Assembly (NCBI RefSeq): GCF_015557635.1
Contig: NZ_JADNOP010000007.1
Span: forward strand, 1-64,000
Direction: 5' to 3'
Origin: Fusicatenibacter saccharivorans
Lineage (GTDB): Bacteria; Bacillota; Clostridia; Lachnospirales; Lachnospiraceae
DNA: 64,000 nt
The translations under genes and the position numbers were made by a program. Shown piece after piece: positions 60,945 to 64,000 of this stretch; position 1 is the stretch's first letter; every line of letters starts with the position of its first letter. The notes under the pieces are model-generated. The model was given only the letters and a program-made list of their open reading frames with translations. It had not been told where the DNA came from and did no database searches.

Positions 60945-61109
60945 TTATTTGTTTGTACTTGATTTTTTAATCTGATCATCTATATCTTCTCCATCACCAA
61001 ATACCGTAACCTTTATTGATCTTCCCCTTTCCGTTTGATATTTCCGTATATACTCTGTTAATTGTTTTACGTAAATTTCTTCATCTTCCACAATTGCAAT
61101 CTGTATCAT
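60945..61109 (-). pseudogene. Response regulator remnant (N-terminal receiver fragment)
   Basis: A 54-codon frame encodes MIQIAIVEDEEIYVKQLTEY and then RKYQTERGRS plus the next beta strand, a good receiver-domain start with its acidic pocket (VEDEE). It stops shortly after FGDGEDI, before the phospho-acceptor Asp, and has no output domain. It looks like the truncated 5' end of a LytTR-type regulator gene. It lies 29 nt after the CooC stop, with no kinase nearby. Insertion or deletion at this spot is likely. Confidence 0.7.
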
Positions 61110-61138
61110 CCTATACCCACCTAAATCTCCTTATTCTG

Positions 61139-61888
61139 TTAAATAGAAAGTAGAAATTCTGTTAAATTTTCAATAGCATCTGGTTTTTCTGATAGTTCTT
61201 TCCCCATCAGTCCCTCTCCCATAATACCAGGATCCGCACTAAGAGATACAGCGACTCGACTTGAATTCCATACAGCTTCATACATCATTTCCTGATTCTC
61301 TTTAGTTACTTTATTGAGAACGTAATAAAATGGTTTTTGAATACTTTCCGATAATTCCCCGATTTTTTTGGAAAGCTGTAGGGATTCATAGGATGGATCT
61401 ATGATTATCAATATCAAATCTACACCGTTATCAATTCCACGTCCAAAGTGTTCAATACCAGCCTCCATATCCATTAGCGCAAATTGGTCTTCTGTAAGCC
61501 TGAGATTTTGGATAAATTGAGTCATAACAGTTCCCATAGCACAAGAACACCCTTCATTTGCCTGATGAATTTTTCCACTGGTCATCAGTTTTACACCGTC
61601 CTTCAGACTATAATAATCTTCCGGTATATCATCTATAGTCCAGGTTTCCTCAAAAAACTGATGAGTAAATTTTGATAACATCATATCATTTAAAACATTT
61701 TGCTTACCACCGAAATAGTCTGTAAAATCTCTGGGAAGCTTCATACCCAGCTGTCGGTGTAGACCATAATTAGATTCATCGGAATCAATTACCAAAATTT
61801 CTTTTCCTCGTCTGGCTAAAGCCTTAGTCAAAAGACTGGTTACTGTACTTTTTCCACATCCACCTTTTCCGCAAACTGCTATTTTCAT
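61139..61888 (-). CDS. cooC: CooC-like nickel-insertion ATPase
   Basis: A 249-residue MinD/ParA-type ATPase. The deviant P-loop is KGGCGKST (8-15), with Asp35 in VIDSDESN. Cys114 and Cys116 in EGCSCAMG match the Cys-x-Cys that bridges the CooC dimer and binds nickel. CooC loads nickel into the C-cluster of carbon monoxide dehydrogenase, and relatives (AcsF) serve acetyl-CoA synthase. No such enzyme is in the window. I used ATG 61888 with GGAG 11 nt upstream. It is the third gene of a cluster with the VWA and zinc-ribbon proteins. Confidence 0.85.
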   Translation of the reverse strand: MKIAVCGKGGCGKSTVTSLLTKALARRGKEILVIDSDESNYGLHRQLGMKLPRDFTDYFGGKQNVLNDMMLSKFTHQFFEETWTIDDIPEDYYSLKDGVKLMTSGKIHQANEGCSCAMGTVMTQFIQNLRLTEDQFALMDMEAGIEHFGRGIDNGVDLILIIIDPSYESLQLSKKIGELSESIQKPFYYVLNKVTKENQEMMYEAVWNSSRVAVSLSADPGIMGEGLMGKELSEKPDAIENLTEFLLSI

Positions 61889-61955
61889 CTCTATCTTTAC
61901 TCCTTTTCTTTTTTCTAAATAATAAGCATTACATATGACCATACTTCAAACTGTC

Positions 61956-62150
61956 TTACTCCACTTCCTCCAGTTCTGTTCCTTCTGGAAGAATATATCC
62001 GCAGTTATCACATACTCCGTCCTCTGCAAGTATCCCGTCTTTCACAAAGGCTTCAATGCCTCCCGGTTCATGACAGCGTGGACAATCTAATTCCTGTATC
62101 CTTTTCTGATTTCTTACATCCTGGCAATTGGAAAATTCAATTTTACCCAT
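61956..62150 (-). CDS. Small zinc-ribbon protein
   Basis: A 64-residue acidic protein with Cys23-x2-Cys26 (DCPRCHEPGG) and Cys47-x2-Cys50 (VCDNCGYILPEG), a zinc ribbon or rubredoxin-like knuckle. The family is unknown to me. ATG 62150 has GGAGG 7 nt upstream; a start ten codons earlier would overlap the VWA gene. It is placed between the VWA gene and cooC, so a role in metal delivery or as an adaptor is likely but inferred. Confidence 0.75.
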   Translation of the reverse strand: MGKIEFSNCQDVRNQKRIQELDCPRCHEPGGIEAFVKDGILAEDGVCDNCGYILPEGTELEEVE

Positions 62151-62166
62151 AGTGATTCCTCCATTT

Positions 62167-63984
62167 TCATTCCATATCAATTTGTCTTCGTAAAAAAGTT
62201 CCTACTATACGGGAAAAATTGCTGATATTACGAATATAGGCAAAGTCTTTTCCATAGATTCTCTTTTCCACGGAGAGCTCTTCTTCATTCCCTGCAAAAA
62301 TACCAATTACGAAAATTCCCTGATTTCTGGCCCGACGTACCTCATATGCAGTATCTTTCACAGCTTTTTCTCCGTCATAGATCTTGGGCTGGCGGGTTCC
62401 TGGTCGTTGTATGCTCATATCACAGGGTTTTCCATCACTTAATACGATTAAAATCTTATTTTTTTCCGGTCGCTCCATGAGAGAGGAACCGACTGTTTTC
62501 AGTGCAAGCCCATCTCTGTTATTGGCATATGCACGAAATTGAAAGATTCTTTCATTTGTTTCCCTTGGATCTTCATAATCCCGAAATCTCTGAAGTACTG
62601 TATATCCCCAGAAAGCACAGTATCCTGTCACCCGATGAGGAATTCCTGCCTGGCTTAATGCTTCACTGATAATATATCCCTGCGCCGCTACCTGAGCCTG
62701 TCTGTCAGCCTGGGAACCACTGGAATCAATCAGGACGTCTATTACAAACTCAGAATCGTCAGATCTCTTTTTTCTATTAAATAACTTGTCATCGTCTGTT
62801 CTTCCAATTTTCCATAATCTCTCAGGAACAAGCTGCCCTGCATCAGATCTGCTGACAGAATCATCCTTTCGGATTATAAATGCCCGTTTCAGTGACTCTG
62901 CCAACACAGAAATATTTCTTTTGATGATCCAGTGATTATTTCCATAATAGGCTTTATTTTTTTCAAACTGCAGCTGAGAAAAACGGTATTGATTATTTTT
63001 AATCACAGGGCTCTGTAATATTCCATCTGTAAGATACAGGATACAGTTTTTGTGGATTCCTGTACAAAATTTCCGGTTGATTCTGGCCTGCTCCGATTCA
63101 CTCAGATACGATTTCCCGTAATTCAGTTCCACATATTCCCGTATCCGTCGCACTGCCTGTGGATTTATATTCTCCGAGCTTTCCGGAACTTCTTCATTTT
63201 CCGGAGAGAAATAAAATCTTTTTTTCTTTTTGTTTCTGATATCCAGACTCATCATCTTTTTTTTGAGATTAGAAAGATATTTTTGAATGATGTCTTCCAT
63301 CTGTTCATCTGTCATGCATTCCTGCCACGCGTCATTGGTCAATGCCATATCCGGTAAATTCAGAATCTTCTCCAGATTTCCATTCTTTTTTTCAAAAGAG
63401 GGATCCAGAACATGATTATAAATCTCATCTATCACGTTTATGACATCTTCCGTATTTTCTGCATCCTTCAGAGAAAGAATCTTGTACAATGCAATCTCTG
63501 CCTGTGGATCCATTCCCTTATCGTCTGTGTTCTCCAGAACATGCCTTATATACAGAAGCCTAATCCTGTGAATCAGGTCTGTTCCAGCTTTGTCTGATAC
63601 CTGTTCTTCCTCGGCCTTTTCCAATTCTCTGAACGCCTGTTCTCTGATTTCCTTTGTTCCCAAACGTTCTCGAATGATAAAACGCTCCACAGCAGCATCC
63701 ATGCATAATCCAGCAAGAGGCAAAAGTATATCTTCTCCAGCAGAAAAATGTAATTTTTTCATCAAATACATGCCAAGTTTCTTCTGATCAAAATATCGTG
63801 CAAAGGCACCCTGCTTCACTGCCTCATATAGAACCGTTTGTTTTGAATAAACATATTTTTCTGTATCCGGTTCAAATTCCATATCATAATCACCACTGAC
63901 TGTCCAAAAAAGATTTCTGATACGATTGCTGATCTCCAGACGATGTTCTTCCAGTTGTTTCGCCGGCCATCTGACATCCTCCAT
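62167..63984 (-). CDS. VWA-domain protein, NorD/CobT-like
   Basis: A 605-residue cytoplasmic protein. The first 400 residues are helical and charged, with an insert rich in KKKMMSLDIRNKKKKR near 240. The C-terminal von Willebrand A domain has MIDAS Asp420-x-Ser422-x-Ser424 (VLIDSSGSQ), NNRDGLAL and VLSDGKPCD. This plan matches NorD, CoxE and CobT, which act with MoxR-type AAA ATPases to remodel or load metalloenzymes. An in-frame stop just upstream fixes ATG 63984. A MoxR gene beyond the right edge would be expected. Confidence 0.88.
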   Translation of the reverse strand: MEDVRWPAKQLEEHRLEISNRIRNLFWTVSGDYDMEFEPDTEKYVYSKQTVLYEAVKQGAFARYFDQKKLGMYLMKKLHFSAGEDILLPLAGLCMDAAVERFIIRERLGTKEIREQAFRELEKAEEEQVSDKAGTDLIHRIRLLYIRHVLENTDDKGMDPQAEIALYKILSLKDAENTEDVINVIDEIYNHVLDPSFEKKNGNLEKILNLPDMALTNDAWQECMTDEQMEDIIQKYLSNLKKKMMSLDIRNKKKKRFYFSPENEEVPESSENINPQAVRRIREYVELNYGKSYLSESEQARINRKFCTGIHKNCILYLTDGILQSPVIKNNQYRFSQLQFEKNKAYYGNNHWIIKRNISVLAESLKRAFIIRKDDSVSRSDAGQLVPERLWKIGRTDDDKLFNRKKRSDDSEFVIDVLIDSSGSQADRQAQVAAQGYIISEALSQAGIPHRVTGYCAFWGYTVLQRFRDYEDPRETNERIFQFRAYANNRDGLALKTVGSSLMERPEKNKILIVLSDGKPCDMSIQRPGTRQPKIYDGEKAVKDTAYEVRRARNQGIFVIGIFAGNEEELSVEKRIYGKDFAYIRNISNFSRIVGTFLRRQIDME

Positions 63985-64000
63985 ACAAGTTTACCCCCAT

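Overview
The window reads as a chromosomal segment of an anaerobic, low-to-mid GC Firmicute, most likely a gut Lachnospiraceae of Blautia/Ruminococcus type. This rests on strong AGGAGG-type ribosome sites, dense operons, lipoprotein signal peptides, MalFG-type sugar uptake with GH2/GH42 galactosidases, AgrC/LytTR-type signalling, a CIRCE-controlled Hsp20 and a CooC-like ATPase. The species assignment is an inference; no rRNA is present. Almost every gene lies on the minus strand. I see no phage, integrase, insertion sequence or CRISPR array.

Layout, left to right. 0.1-1.1 kb: a pyridoxamine-oxidase-like flavoprotein divergent from an HxlR regulator. 1.1-10.8 kb: a galactoside locus (GH42, GH2, two permeases, binding protein, AraC regulator) with hairpins between its cistrons; its importer has no ATPase gene here. 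10.8-17 kb: a cupin and a three-gene ABC-2 transporter, a lipoprotein, and a LytTR/GHKL two-component system. The two-component operon and the lipoprotein gene carry matching promoter-operator modules. 17-22 kb: MarR plus a heterodimeric ABC exporter. 22-27 kb: a Zn-phospholipase-C-like protein, an ECF sigma factor coupled to a membrane-anchored serpin, and an alpha-phosphoglucomutase whose leader holds a 142-bp inverted-repeat element. 27.2-28 kb: an SGNH hydrolase.

28-38.8 kb is the most coherent metabolic locus. It has a TRAP transporter, type I dehydroquinate dehydratase, a YdiN-like MFS permease, a LysR regulator, a flavin/4Fe-4S enoate-reductase-like enzyme and two YdiB-type quinate/shikimate dehydrogenases. 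Together they suggest uptake and conversion of quinate and shikimate, possibly ending in reduction of the ring rather than aromatisation. A 23-nt sequence is shared by the two control regions.

38.8-43.5 kb: a second heterodimeric ABC exporter divergent from an AraC regulator. 43.6-53 kb: pgi, pfkA, dnaE and a hybrid histidine kinase with an intact GGDEF domain. 53-60 kb: cvfB, pncB, acyl-ACP thioesterase, tRNA-Gln, a CDF metal exporter and an orphan peptide-binding lipoprotein. 60-61 kb: Hsp20 under a CIRCE operator, then a response-regulator remnant. 61-64 kb: a CooC-like nickel ATPase, a small zinc-ribbon protein and a VWA protein, which look like a metalloenzyme maturation module continuing past the right edge.
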